Positions 50,701 to 60,325 of a stretch of DNA of 64,000 nt are shown piece after piece. How positions within the stretch are numbered: position 1 is the first letter of the stretch; each line of letters opens with the position of its first letter. The position numbers were made by a program, and so were the translations under genes. A model generated the notes under the pieces. That model was not told the DNA's origin. It did no database searches and saw nothing but the letters and a program-made list of their open reading frames with translations. This DNA is from Emticicia sp965283955 (GTDB lineage: Bacteria > Bacteroidota > Bacteroidia > Cytophagales > Spirosomataceae), in the NCBI GenBank assembly GCA_965283955.1, contig CBDIQW010000001.1, forward strand, positions 1,922,001-1,986,000, in the 5' to 3' direction.

Positions 50701-51037
50701 CGGAACATCTAATACGACAGGTACCGTTTCTTGTTTTATACCCGCAAATATCGCTGAAGGAACAAATTATCTGATTCGAGTGGCATCTTCTAACCAAATA
50801 GCAGTCGGAAACCCAACAATGAGTGCGGTAACAGTCAATCCAGTCACTTCAAATATTTTGCAAAATGTATCGACTGGCACAGTGACCAACAAAGCTACCC
50901 AGACATTATCGGCGAATAATAAAATCTTTGCCCCTGCGAATGTCAGCTATCAAGCAGGGAATGCAATTTCATTAAATGCAGGCTTTGAAGCAAATAGTGG
51001 AAGTGTATTTAAAGCAGAAATAAAAGGATGCAATTAG
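47781..51037 (+). CDS. Giant secreted protein with Asp-box propeller and repeated Ig-like domains (frame interrupted near 49091)
   Basis: A protein of about 1085 residues from ATG 47781 (signal peptide ending IIAKAQ). Residues about 75-360 hold six or more propeller-type repeats, each with an Asp-box-like core such as 'SISTNSGSTF', 'SISDNNGATF' and 'SISTDNGNTF'. Then come SprB-like Ig repeats ('TITDVNGCTATATTN') and a C-terminus 'GNAISLNAGFEANSGSVF' plus 'IKGC', as in the protein upstream. The frame breaks near 49091, where the local sequence lacks 7 bases relative to the downstream repeat units. Without ATG, GTG or TTG codons the frame stays open from there to 49718. The gene may be real decay or a repeat-assembly problem. 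Confidence 0.75.
49142..49639 (+). repeat. Two tandem 249-bp repeat units (83 residues each)
   Basis: Starting at GTAACTATTACTGATGTAAA (49142), the sequence repeats at 49391 and begins again at 49640, giving a period of exactly 249 bp. The two units are nearly identical at DNA level, differing at scattered bases such as GGA/GGG. Each encodes one Ig-like unit that contains 'DVNGCTATAT' and 'YAWTGPNAYTSANQNPSF'. A partial, diverged unit lies before 49142, where the gene's frame breaks. Confidence 0.85.
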
Positions 51038-51138
51038 CTGATTATCAATAAATTACAACATTTTACTTTTTATAGTAAAAAATGAAATGCAGATTACACA
51101 GATGTAAGTACCGCAGATTTTTCGTAAATATTAATTAG

Positions 51139-51176
51139 AAAAAGACCCTAAAAGCTAATGCTCTTAGGGTCTTTTT
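51139..51176 (+). terminator. Strong hairpin terminator after the surface-protein operon
   Basis: AAAAAGACCCTAA (51139-51151) pairs perfectly with TTAGGGTCTTTTT (51164-51176), followed by more T. It separates the giant surface-protein gene from the convergent lumazine-binding-like gene and can serve both. Confidence 0.8.
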
Positions 51177-51216
51177 TTACCAGTAACTAATCAACCGATA
51201 ACTAATAACCATGCTC

Positions 51217-51672
51217 TTACTTTACACAATTTTCTTTTCTACGGGTATCAACAATGCCCACGATCTTCCAGCCCTTATCAGTTTTCATCATTGTAAATAA
51301 ATCTACCCCACAATGATTAAATTTATCATTGACATAAAACTCATAAGGAGTCCAAGCCATTGCCATTTCTCCATCAACTTTTATATCGTAACTTGTCAAT
51401 CTTTCATCCAAAATTACACCTTCTCGCTTAGTTCCTATTTGTTTTAACCAACCCAAAATTGCATCTTCTTGCAGACGCACTTCTCCAGTTTTACTTTTTC
51501 CAATAGATTTGAGTGAACAAGATGGATGTAAAGCTGCACGCACAAGGCTCGAATCGCTCTTACGCATACCATCGAACACTTGATTAATGGTTGCTTTTAT
51601 TTGCTCTTCATCGGTTTGAGCAAATGTCTGTGAAGCGACTGTGAGCATCAATAAAGTCAATAGTTTTTTCAT
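51217..51672 (-). CDS. Secreted lumazine-binding-like (NTF2-fold) protein, paralogue
   Basis: About 151 residues from ATG 51672, with a signal peptide (MKKLLTLLMLTVASQTFAQ). The pattern resembles the paralogue at 30493: 'IKATINQVFDGMRKSDSSLV', 'LHPSCSLKSIG' and 'GWKIVGIVDTRRK'. The function is unknown. The 251 bases from its start to the next gene (51673-51923) show no further gene. Confidence 0.8.
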   Translation of the reverse strand: MKKLLTLLMLTVASQTFAQTDEEQIKATINQVFDGMRKSDSSLVRAALHPSCSLKSIGKSKTGEVRLQEDAILGWLKQIGTKREGVILDERLTSYDIKVDGEMAMAWTPYEFYVNDKFNHCGVDLFTMMKTDKGWKIVGIVDTRRKENCVK

Positions 51673-51923
51673 AATGAATAGTTTAGAGTGAATGATGAAA
51701 AAATTTACAACCAAAAGTACAAAAAAGATTGAATCTCAAAATAGATTCAACTGTTTCGGGTAAATTCTTGGTAATAAATGCTCAAAAAATATTTCCCTGA
51801 AATGATTAGGTGGGTACAAAATTTGCTTATTTTAGTGCCAAACGTAGGGTTCAATAATAATTTCCTCCAGCAACTTATTATTCTTCCATACTAAACCAAC
51901 ACTTTTCTTAAACTCATTTCTTT

Positions 51924-53888
51924 ATGCTGAAAATTATTACAACTCTTTCTGTGTGCTTCTTAGTGACATCATCATTATTTGCTCAAAAACCAGCTCCTGT
52001 GAAATTTGGAGACGTACTGCCTGAAATCATTAAAATGAAAGTTTACCCTAAAGATTCTTCGGCCGAAGCCGTAGTTTTGTATGATGGCGGCGAAACCTAT
52101 TTCGAAATTATGGGCAGTAATATTTTTATCACTCAAATCATTCATGAACGCATCAAAATTCTAAAAAAATCAGCTTTGGAGCGAGGATCTATCAAAATTC
52201 CAGTTGTGCGTGTCAATGGCACTATCCAAGAATTCTTGAGCGATATCAAGGGCTTTACTTACAACGATAATAATGGTTCACCAACCAAAGATAAGCTAAC
52301 CAAAGACATGATTTTTCAGGAAAAAGCCTCAGAAACGGTCTATTATACCAAAATTTCGATGCCCAATATCAAAGAAGGCTCAGTAATTGAATATTCGTAT
52401 AAAAAGCAAACACCTATGCCAATTAGCAATAATCCAGCTACTTGGTATTTTCAACAAGGTATTCCTGTTGAGCGAAGCGACTATAAAATCACTATTCCCG
52501 CCTATTTCTATTATCGAATGATTATGAATGGTTATCTGCCTTTGGCTCTCAACGAAAATAAAGATGTCAATATCAGCGAATTTAATATCAATGGTTTGCA
52601 ATACCACTTCGTTGTGCTTGATGCTCCCGCCTTCCGTGACGAGTCTTATATTACTACCGAAAGCGACTACCTTTCAAAAATCGACTTTGAGTTGGCAAGC
52701 GTAAACTGGCCGAATGTATTGATGAAAGATTTTTCGCTTGATTATGCAAATTTGAATAAAACACTACTCGAAAGCGAAGATTTTGGCCAACAACTCAAAC
52801 GTACTGGTTTTCTGAAAGACATTGCTTCCGAGATAAAAACCAAACACAGAGATTCGACTGCTCGTATGCAAGCAGCCGTTGACTATATAGTGAAAACAGT
52901 AAAATGGAATGGCGAACGAAGTATTTATAGCACAGGTTTACGAAAAATCCACGACAAAAAAACTGGCGATGCCGCCGACATCAATCTCATGCTTATTGCC
53001 TTACTTCGAGAAATAGGTTTCGATGCCAACCCAGTGATTCTGAGTACCCGTGACCACGGCCGTATTCACGAGCAGTATGCTTTGATGCGTCGCTTCAACT
53101 ATGTAGTTGCCCACATAGATAACAATGGAAAAGATTTGCTAATTGATGCCACCGACGAGTTTCTGAAAGTGGGAATGTTGCCTTACCAATGCCTCAATCA
53201 TAATGGCTGGTTAGTACATCCAACTTTTCCACGTCTTGTATCGCTCGAACCAACCGAACGTGATGTTGAATTTGAAAAAGCTGAAATGAAAATAGACGAA
53301 GAGGGCGAAATGAAAGGGCAGTTTACAAAATCGTACTCTGGATACAGTGCTTGGGGTGCCAGACAAACTTTCAAAAAAGAAGGCAAAGAGAAATTTTTGG
53401 AAGAAGTAAAAAAAGCTAAAACTAACTGGACAATTAGCCAAGCCGAATACCAAAACAATGATGATATTAGCCAACAAATGGAAGCAAAGTATGAAGTAAC
53501 AATGACCGATTTCGTAACAAAGGCTGGCAATATGATGTATTTAAAACCCATGCTTTCGGAAGGACACACCGAAAATCCATTCAAGGATACCGAACGCACC
53601 TATCCGATTGATTTTGCAATGCCAATCGATGAGACTTTCATGGCAAATTATGAAATACCAGCGGGTTATAGTGTCATAGAAAAACCGCAAAGTGTATCAC
53701 TCACTCTGCCCGAAGGAGGAGGTAGATTTACTCATGCTGTAACCGTACGAGAAAATACAATTTCGGTTCTCAGTCGCCTGAGTTTTCGCAAAGCTCAATA
53801 TGCTCCAGAAGAATACCCATTTTTAAAGGAGTTTTATGACCAAATCGTAAAAAAACACAACGAACAAATAGTCTTGAAGAAACAATAG
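51924..53888 (+). CDS. DUF3857/transglutaminase-like protein with catalytic Cys replaced by Ala
   Basis: A 654-residue secreted protein (signal peptide ending SSLFAQ). It has a DUF3857 domain (about 60-240) and a transglutaminase-like core. In the core the usual 'GDC' nucleophile is 'GDAADINLML', so Cys is replaced by Ala, while 'VVAHID' and 'LLIDATDEF' still fit the His and Asp positions. It is therefore probably a non-catalytic partner of the paralogue that starts 49 bases after its stop. The role of this family is unknown, and the two genes are probably one operon. Confidence 0.82.
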   Translation: MLKIITTLSVCFLVTSSLFAQKPAPVKFGDVLPEIIKMKVYPKDSSAEAVVLYDGGETYFEIMGSNIFITQIIHERIKILKKSALERGSIKIPVVRVNGTIQEFLSDIKGFTYNDNNGSPTKDKLTKDMIFQEKASETVYYTKISMPNIKEGSVIEYSYKKQTPMPISNNPATWYFQQGIPVERSDYKITIPAYFYYRMIMNGYLPLALNENKDVNISEFNINGLQYHFVVLDAPAFRDESYITTESDYLSKIDFELASVNWPNVLMKDFSLDYANLNKTLLESEDFGQQLKRTGFLKDIASEIKTKHRDSTARMQAAVDYIVKTVKWNGERSIYSTGLRKIHDKKTGDAADINLMLIALLREIGFDANPVILSTRDHGRIHEQYALMRRFNYVVAHIDNNGKDLLIDATDEFLKVGMLPYQCLNHNGWLVHPTFPRLVSLEPTERDVEFEKAEMKIDEEGEMKGQFTKSYSGYSAWGARQTFKKEGKEKFLEEVKKAKTNWTISQAEYQNNDDISQQMEAKYEVTMTDFVTKAGNMMYLKPMLSEGHTENPFKDTERTYPIDFAMPIDETFMANYEIPAGYSVIEKPQSVSLTLPEGGGRFTHAVTVRENTISVLSRLSFRKAQYAPEEYPFLKEFYDQIVKKHNEQIVLKKQ

Positions 53889-53937
53889 AAAAAACTCTTA
53901 ATTGCTATTTTTCTTTCACAATCAATATGACTCAATC

Positions 53938-55842
53938 ATGACAAAAACACTCTTTTTCCTTATAACACTATCATTTTCGAGTGTTTTTGCACAAAAATAC
54001 CCAGTTTCGACAATCCCTACCGAACTCAAAGAAAAAGCTCATGCCGTAGTACGTGAGCATAAAACATCATTTATTGTAAAAGATATTGGTTCGGCCATTA
54101 CGAAGGTTGAAGGTGCAATCACGATTCTGGACGAAAAAGGCGAACAGCACGCTACGCTCGTGATTCCATACAACAAATTCACGAAAGTAAATGATATGGA
54201 AGCCCAACTCTACGACGAAACGGGCAAGAAAATAAAAAACCTTAAACGTGCCGACATCGAAAGTATTGGTGGCTCATCAGGAGCAAACAATATTGATGAT
54301 AGTTTTGTAAAATATGCCAGTTTGACACACACAAAATACCCTTACACGATTGTGTTTTTTTATGAATTCACCACCAAAAACATGATGTTTTACCCAAGTT
54401 GGGAGGCAATACCATACAATGCCGAAGCTACTGCCGTAGAAAAATCATCGTTTACAGTTTCAATGCCCAATGGTGTGCAGCTTCGCTACCAAGAGCAAAA
54501 TATGCCCAGTAAAGTAGTGATGGGTCGAGATGGCGAAAAATTTCTGTATTCGTGGGAAGTGAATAATCTAAAAGCTGTTGAAAAAGAACCTTATAGCCCA
54601 AGTCTGAGCGAGATTTTACCAACGGTTTACACCGCACCTACCCTTTTCAAAGTTGATGATTACGAAGGAAATATTCAATCTTGGGCTGATTTAGCAAAAT
54701 TCTACGGCAATCTTAATAAAGACCGTGAAAAGCTCCCTGCCGAATTGATAACGAAAATCAAAGATTTGGTTAAGAGCGAAACCGATGAAACCAAGAAAAT
54801 AAAAAAGGTTTATGAATATTTACAGGCCAATACTCGCTACGTGAGCATTCAGCTGGGCATTGGAGGCTGGCAATCAATGAAGTCGGAAGATGTGGCCAAC
54901 AAAGGTTACGGCGACTGCAAAGCCCTCACAACTTTTACGATGGGCATGCTCCGAGAATTGGGCATAAAATCATACCAAGCACTCGTAAAAGCAGGCGATG
55001 ATGCCAACGATATTCTGACCGATTTTCCTTCGTTTCAATTCAATCACGTCTTTTTATGTGTACCACAACCTAAAGACACTCTTTGGCTTGAATGTACGAG
55101 CCAAACCAATGCTTTTGGATATTTGAGTGATTTCACGAGCAACCGTCACGTAGTTTTGATTCAAGAAAATGGTGGAAAACTCGTAAAAACACCTACTTAC
55201 AGACCAAATGATAACATGATGGTAAGAAAAGGGAAATTTGTACTGACCGAAGATGGCACGGCCGAAGCCGAAATCGAAACTCGCCTAACGGGTTTGCAAC
55301 AAGACTCGCACGCAGGTGTGATTCACACGCTCGGAACGGATGAACAAAAGAAATGGCTGACCAATAATTTGAGCCTTTCGAGTGTCGAAATCAAGCAATT
55401 TTCGCTGACCGAAAAACGAGAAAAAATACCGAGTGTCAGCGAAAAAATCACTCTGTCTCTTAGAAATATCTCGAATAAAAGTGGCACAAGGATTTTCCTG
55501 ACGCCCAATCTTTTAAATCAAGCCCGAACAGTTCCGCTACCCAATCCCGACCGCAAAGTTGATTTTGAGTTATCGGGTAATTACATGGATGTCGATAGTA
55601 TTACGTTTCAGATTCCTACGGGTTTTTCGTCGGAATATTTGCCCGAACCAAGCAAAATACAATCAAAATTTGGCACTTACACAACCACCGTGCAAATGAC
55701 GGGCGATAAAATTCTTTACATTCGTCAGATTACGCTACTTCAAGGGCGTTATCCTGCGGCGGCCTTCAATGAGTTTGTTGATTTCCGCAAGAAAATAGTA
55801 AAAGCCGACAAAAATCAGATTGTTTTGGTGAAGAAGATGTAA
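53938..55842 (+). CDS. DUF3857/transglutaminase-like protein with intact catalytic Cys
   Basis: A 634-residue secreted protein from ATG 53938 (signal peptide 'LFFLITLSFSSVFAQ'). It has a DUF3857 domain and a transglutaminase core with the nucleophile in 'GYGDCKALTTFTMGML', the histidine in 'FNHVFLCVP' and an acidic residue in 'WLECTSQ'. It may therefore be an active thiol enzyme, such as a peptidase or transglutaminase. The paralogue upstream lacks the cysteine. The two genes are paralogues in tandem. Confidence 0.85.
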   Translation: MTKTLFFLITLSFSSVFAQKYPVSTIPTELKEKAHAVVREHKTSFIVKDIGSAITKVEGAITILDEKGEQHATLVIPYNKFTKVNDMEAQLYDETGKKIKNLKRADIESIGGSSGANNIDDSFVKYASLTHTKYPYTIVFFYEFTTKNMMFYPSWEAIPYNAEATAVEKSSFTVSMPNGVQLRYQEQNMPSKVVMGRDGEKFLYSWEVNNLKAVEKEPYSPSLSEILPTVYTAPTLFKVDDYEGNIQSWADLAKFYGNLNKDREKLPAELITKIKDLVKSETDETKKIKKVYEYLQANTRYVSIQLGIGGWQSMKSEDVANKGYGDCKALTTFTMGMLRELGIKSYQALVKAGDDANDILTDFPSFQFNHVFLCVPQPKDTLWLECTSQTNAFGYLSDFTSNRHVVLIQENGGKLVKTPTYRPNDNMMVRKGKFVLTEDGTAEAEIETRLTGLQQDSHAGVIHTLGTDEQKKWLTNNLSLSSVEIKQFSLTEKREKIPSVSEKITLSLRNISNKSGTRIFLTPNLLNQARTVPLPNPDRKVDFELSGNYMDVDSITFQIPTGFSSEYLPEPSKIQSKFGTYTTTVQMTGDKILYIRQITLLQGRYPAAAFNEFVDFRKKIVKADKNQIVLVKKM

Positions 55843-55926
55843 AGGAACTAAAACATCAAATTAATTCGTTTTATTTTTGAAATTTACATATTTCTTGCAA
55901 ATTTTAGATTTAAAATCACTTTTACT

Positions 55927-57156
55927 ATGCTCATAGATTTTTCAGTCACAAACTACCGCTCGATAAAAGATAAGCAAACCTTCTCAATGCAACCCATCAA
56001 ACGCATTGATGAATTACCCGAACATATCATAAATAATGGTAAACATTCGGCTCTTTCCTCTGCTATTATTTATGGCAGAAATGCTTCTGGGAAGAGTAAT
56101 TTGTTGAAGGCGATGGGTGCTTTAATTGATTTAGTTAATCATTCTCAACGAAACAGGCTTGGAAAAAAAATAGAAAAATATGAACCTTTCAAATTAGATA
56201 GAAATAGTATTAATCTCCCAACAGAGTTTGAAATAACCTTTCTAACAAGAGAAAGTATTAAATATACTTACAAAATTATCTTTGAAAGCGAAAATATCAT
56301 TCTTGAAAGCCTATTTTCTTTTCCTAATGGTAGAGAAAAGAAAATTTTTATAAGAGAACAAAACAAGAAAATTGATTTTGGAAATGACGTTAAAATAGGA
56401 AGATTAAACGATATAGCTGAAACACTTTTTCCAAATCAATCATTTTTAGCAAAAATGATGATATTTTCGGATAAAGTTTTTGATGAACTTAGTATATTTT
56501 TCATGTCGTACATTGAACTTGCAGAAGAAGAAGATTTGCTTGAGTACGACTCTGAGTTATCAATTAGCAAAGGATTTAAAGAACGTCATAAGAAAATATT
56601 AGATGCTGGAGATACAGGAATAATCGGTTTTAAAGAAATTGAAGAAATAGTCAATGGTGAAAAAGTATTAAAATTCAAACCCTTGCATAATATTTATCAA
56701 AATGGAAGTATTGTAGGCACAGCATACTTTGACTTAGAAGATGAATCGCTCGGAACAAGAAAGTTATTAGGTTTAACAGAGCGTATTGGTAACGCTTTAG
56801 ATGACGGGGGAACACTAATCATAGACGAATTGAATAACAGCCTCCACCCACTTTTAACCAAAACTTTAATCAACCTCTTTCATAATCCAAAAACTAACCC
56901 AAATGGAGCTCAGTTGATTTTTGCTACGCACGATGTATCGCTATTGGATAATGAGCTTTTCCGCCGTGACCAAATTTGGTTTTCGGAAAAAGGCAATGAT
57001 GGGGCATCTACTTACTATTCGCTGGCTGATTTGAAAGGAATTAGAGCGGGCGTCCCTCTCGAAAAGTATTACTTAAAAGGAGCTTTCGGTGCTACGCCTA
57101 TTATCAACGAACACGATTTAGTATTTAACTTCAGAGAAAAAAATGAGCAGAAATAG
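55927..57156 (+). CDS. AAA/SMC-like ATPase of a RloA/AbiLi-type defence pair
   Basis: A 409-residue ABC/SMC-like ATPase. It has Walker A GRNASGKS (50-57), an ABC-signature-like SLGTRKL (274-280), Walker B 'LIIDE' (297-301) in 'TLIIDELNNSLHP' and a switch histidine in 'ATHD' (335). The N-terminus 'FSVTNYRSIKDKQTFSM' is typical of this group. It overlaps the RloB-type gene by 14 bases. Such pairs match the RloA/RloB and AbiL (AbiLi/AbiLii) abortive-infection systems and are likely anti-phage, though no test is possible here. Confidence 0.82.
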   Translation: MLIDFSVTNYRSIKDKQTFSMQPIKRIDELPEHIINNGKHSALSSAIIYGRNASGKSNLLKAMGALIDLVNHSQRNRLGKKIEKYEPFKLDRNSINLPTEFEITFLTRESIKYTYKIIFESENIILESLFSFPNGREKKIFIREQNKKIDFGNDVKIGRLNDIAETLFPNQSFLAKMMIFSDKVFDELSIFFMSYIELAEEEDLLEYDSELSISKGFKERHKKILDAGDTGIIGFKEIEEIVNGEKVLKFKPLHNIYQNGSIVGTAYFDLEDESLGTRKLLGLTERIGNALDDGGTLIIDELNNSLHPLLTKTLINLFHNPKTNPNGAQLIFATHDVSLLDNELFRRDQIWFSEKGNDGASTYYSLADLKGIRAGVPLEKYYLKGAFGATPIINEHDLVFNFREKNEQK

Positions 57157-57769
57157 AGCCAGAATTTCTCGTCAGATTCAACCTCCACGCCAAATTCTGA
57201 TTTTAACTGAAGGCGAAACCGAAGAAATCTATCTGAAAAGTTATAAATCTGACGATGAAAATAGAAGACGGCTTTCGGGTGTGGGCATTGAAATTTACAA
57301 ACCCAAAGACCATTCTCCGCTTGGTTTATTGGCCGAAGCAAAGAAAAGAATAAAAGAAGCCAAGAAAGATAAAATGCCTTACGAAAAAGTTTGGATAGTT
57401 TTTGACCGAGACGGACACGCCAATATTCCTGCTACATTCCACGAAAAACAAGCAGTCAATGAAATTGAAATTGCCTTTTCGGTTGTATGCTTTGAATACT
57501 GGGTATTATTGCATTTTGAGAAAACTACACGTTTGTTCAACGATTGCGATAGTATCGGCAGTTATATTAGACAAAAACACTTTCCCGAATACGAAAAAAG
57601 CAGAAATAATTATCATAACCTCAAAGACAAAATTAGTCTTGCCATTGAAAATGCTACTTGGACTACTAAACAAAACCAAAATGATTTGAACGATGGTTTA
57701 AAGCCTTATCAGTTACAAGCTTATACCAACGTCCATGAATTAATCTCTTTCTTGAAAGATTTAAAATAA
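57143..57769 (+). CDS. RloB/AbiLii-type TOPRIM-like protein of a putative defence pair
   Basis: A 208-residue protein with the RloB domain (PF13707). TOPRIM-like acidic motifs are E23-G-E-T-E-E28 and F87-D-R-D90 ('VWIVFDRDGH'), and the RloB signature 'FEYWVLLHFE' is at 117-126. It probably acts as a nuclease or related phosphotransfer domain under control of the ATPase upstream. The Arg-rich N-terminus ('SRNRARISRQ') may bind nucleic acid. The gene begins before the upstream stop, so the pair is translationally coupled. Confidence 0.85.
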   Translation: MSRNRARISRQIQPPRQILILTEGETEEIYLKSYKSDDENRRRLSGVGIEIYKPKDHSPLGLLAEAKKRIKEAKKDKMPYEKVWIVFDRDGHANIPATFHEKQAVNEIEIAFSVVCFEYWVLLHFEKTTRLFNDCDSIGSYIRQKHFPEYEKSRNNYHNLKDKISLAIENATWTTKQNQNDLNDGLKPYQLQAYTNVHELISFLKDLK

Positions 57770-57836
57770 TTTCCCCACTTTCATGCAACATTCTTTTCAC
57801 TCATTACATCTAATAAGAAACTTAAACATAAAACGC

Positions 57837-58517
57837 ATGAAGAAATTATTTACATTATTTTTATTGATTAGCACTTGTAGCTTTGCACAAGAAGTAAAAC
57901 GCTCGTTCAACCTCAAGGATTTCGAAAAACTCAATATGGGTAGTGCCTTTATCATTACTGTTACGCAAGGAAATACCTACAAAGTTGATGTACGAGGACG
58001 TGAGCAAGATGTCAAAGAAATCATCGGTAAAGTCAGTGGCAGTACCCTTGATTTACATTTTCCATCAAACTGGAGTGGGAATAAAAACCGTAAAGAAGTT
58101 TATGTAACCATCACAATGCCCAAACTTACTGAAGCCGATTTTTCGGGAGCATCAAAATCAACAGTTTCGGGTTTTAGTTCTGATAAAATGTCTCTCAGTA
58201 TTTCTGGGGCATCGGTTAGCAATTTTAAGGTAAATGCCAAAGCTTTATCAATAGATTGTTCGGGAGCATCGAGTCTTACACTCATCGGTAGTGGGCAAAG
58301 CATTGATGCCGATGTTTCGGGGGCTTCAAACGTTAATTCTTTAGATTATAAAGTTGCTACGGCCAATATTGATGCTTCGGGAGCAAGCGATATAAAACTA
58401 TTCGTAACCAGTAAAATCGTGGCTGATGCCAGTGGTGCAAGTAGCGTACGCTATAAAGGTGGAGCCTCTGTGAGGTCAAGTACTTCGGGTGCGGGTTCGG
58501 TCAAATCAATGAATTGA
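57837..58517 (+). CDS. DUF2807 (head GIN domain) secreted protein
   Basis: About 226 residues from ATG 57837, with a signal peptide (MKKLFTLFLLISTCSFAQ). The rest is a right-handed beta-helix of the DUF2807 type: 'FEKLNMGSAFIITVTQG', then repeats with the 'SGAS' pattern ('DFSGASKSTV', 'SISGASVSNF', 'DCSGASSLTL', 'DVSGASNVNS', 'DASGASDIKL', 'DASGASSVRY'). Such proteins are putative cell-surface or adhesin-like. It is followed by a strong terminator. Confidence 0.88.
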   Translation: MKKLFTLFLLISTCSFAQEVKRSFNLKDFEKLNMGSAFIITVTQGNTYKVDVRGREQDVKEIIGKVSGSTLDLHFPSNWSGNKNRKEVYVTITMPKLTEADFSGASKSTVSGFSSDKMSLSISGASVSNFKVNAKALSIDCSGASSLTLIGSGQSIDADVSGASNVNSLDYKVATANIDASGASDIKLFVTSKIVADASGASSVRYKGGASVRSSTSGAGSVKSMN

Positions 58518-58522
58518 AAAAA

Positions 58523-58554
58523 GGGCTACGGTTTTCGAGTGAAAACCGTAGCCC
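58523..58554. terminator. 14-bp perfect hairpin terminator, bidirectional
   Basis: GGGCTACGGTTTTC (58523-58536) pairs perfectly with GAAAACCGTAGCCC (58541-58554), with loop GAGT, A-rich on one side and T-rich on the other. It separates the DUF2807 gene from the convergent oligoendopeptidase gene and probably ends both. Confidence 0.85.
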
Positions 58555-58575
58555 TAAATAATTTTAAAAGAGCAA

Positions 58576-60297
58576 TTACTTCAATTTCGCTAATTCAGCC
58601 TTCACAAAATCCATTAGTTCGGCGATGTATTCTTTCGAGAAATCAAATTTTACATTGGCAGCTTCATAAATTTTACTGATGGTTGTAGTATAGCCCAACC
58701 TCAGTGCATTTAGATAACCATCGAGTCCTTTTTGGGCATCTTGTTTGTAATTTCGCCAAACGCTAATTGCTCCCAACTGAGCCATTCCGTATTCGATATA
58801 GTAGAATGGCACTTCAAAAATGTGCAACTGACGCTGCCAATTGTATTTTTTGAATCGCTCAAAACCTTTCCATTCGGTCACAGAATCGGAGAATTTATCG
58901 AACGTCTGCACCCAGCGGGTCTGACGTTCTTCGATGCTATGTGCAGGGTTTTCATAAATCCAATGTTGGAATTTATCGACTGTTGCAATCCACGGCAAAA
59001 CCTCCAAAATATCTTCCAAATGCTCTATTTTGGCACGTTTTAGGTCTTCTTCATTCTCGAAAAACACTCCCCAATGCTCCATCGAAATCAACTCCATCGA
59101 CATCGAAGCCAATTCTGCAACCTCAGAAGTTGTACTACGGAACGAATTCAATGGCAAATCACGCACCTCGAAAGAATGGATGGCGTGTCCACCCTCGTGT
59201 ACCATCGTGACCACATCACGCAGGCTCGAAGTGGCATTCATAAAGATAAACGGCACACCGATTTCTTCGAGCGGATAGTTATATCCACCAGGGGCTTTTC
59301 CTTTGCGGGATTCTACATCAAAATGCCCCATGCGTCGCATGATACGAATATAATCAGCCAATTTCGGGTCTATTCTTCGGAAACATTCAACGGTTTTATC
59401 CAACAAATCTTCTCCATTACTGAAAGGTTTGAGAGCAGGTTTGCCATCAGGGTCAACTTTCAAATCCCACGGACGAAGTTCATCGACATTCAACTTTGCT
59501 TTACGTTCTTTGGCCATTTCATCAACCAAAGGCACAACGGTTTCGGCCACGGCTTCGTGAAAATTGAAGCAATCTTGTGGTGTATAATCGAAACGGCCCA
59601 TTGCCGCAAACATGTAATCACGGAAATTCAAGAAACCCGCATTTACGGCTAATTGGTGGCGTAAATCACGTAATTCGTTGAAAAGTGCATCGAGTTTTTC
59701 GTGGTCTTGGTAGCGACGTTCGGCAATTTTTGTCCAAGCTTCTTCACGAATCGCACGATTAGGCGACTGCAACAAATCACCTGCTTTCGGCAAGGTAATT
59801 TCTTCGCCATTGATGTTTACGGTCATTGCTGCCGTAGTTGATTGATATTCAGTTTGTTTGGTCTGAATTTGGGTTTCAATCGGAATATTTTCTTCACGAA
59901 AAATCTCAACTGATTTCTTCATTCCACGAATCGTGATAAAGAAACCATCATCAGTCAATTCACCCAAAAATGCACTTTCAAGAGCCTTTTTATTGAGTTG
60001 GTCGCTATAAACCGAAAGTTCGGGCTGAATTTCTTCCACAAAAAACTGGTAGTTTTTTTGGTTTTCTTCACTGGCCGTGTCACAAGTCATTTTGATGTAT
60101 CGCCAAGCCAAATTTTCTGATAAATACGATTCTAACTCACTACGGTCTATGAACCATTGGCGTAATTCTTGGGCGTTCATAATCGAACGACTCACCAAAT
60201 TTTCGTAAAGTGGCTTTATATCTTGCCACGAAGTAAGGGCAAATTCTTCCCCAATAAATGTGCGTGGTTTTCGCTGTGGTATTTCTATTTCTTGCAT
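58576..60297 (-). CDS. pepF: M3 family oligoendopeptidase
   Basis: A 573-residue cytosolic metallopeptidase of the oligoendopeptidase F type, which cuts short peptides. The zinc motif HEGGH is in 'MVHEGGHAIHSF', with the third ligand region 'TSEVAELASMSMELI' downstream. No signal peptide is present. The length and the N-terminal helical region fit the M3 family. It is convergent with the DUF2807 gene. Confidence 0.92.
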   Translation of the reverse strand: MQEIEIPQRKPRTFIGEEFALTSWQDIKPLYENLVSRSIMNAQELRQWFIDRSELESYLSENLAWRYIKMTCDTASEENQKNYQFFVEEIQPELSVYSDQLNKKALESAFLGELTDDGFFITIRGMKKSVEIFREENIPIETQIQTKQTEYQSTTAAMTVNINGEEITLPKAGDLLQSPNRAIREEAWTKIAERRYQDHEKLDALFNELRDLRHQLAVNAGFLNFRDYMFAAMGRFDYTPQDCFNFHEAVAETVVPLVDEMAKERKAKLNVDELRPWDLKVDPDGKPALKPFSNGEDLLDKTVECFRRIDPKLADYIRIMRRMGHFDVESRKGKAPGGYNYPLEEIGVPFIFMNATSSLRDVVTMVHEGGHAIHSFEVRDLPLNSFRSTTSEVAELASMSMELISMEHWGVFFENEEDLKRAKIEHLEDILEVLPWIATVDKFQHWIYENPAHSIEERQTRWVQTFDKFSDSVTEWKGFERFKKYNWQRQLHIFEVPFYYIEYGMAQLGAISVWRNYKQDAQKGLDGYLNALRLGYTTTISKIYEAANVKFDFSKEYIAELMDFVKAELAKLK

Positions 60298-60325
60298 AAT
60301 TATTTATTTTTTGACAAGAGAATCA

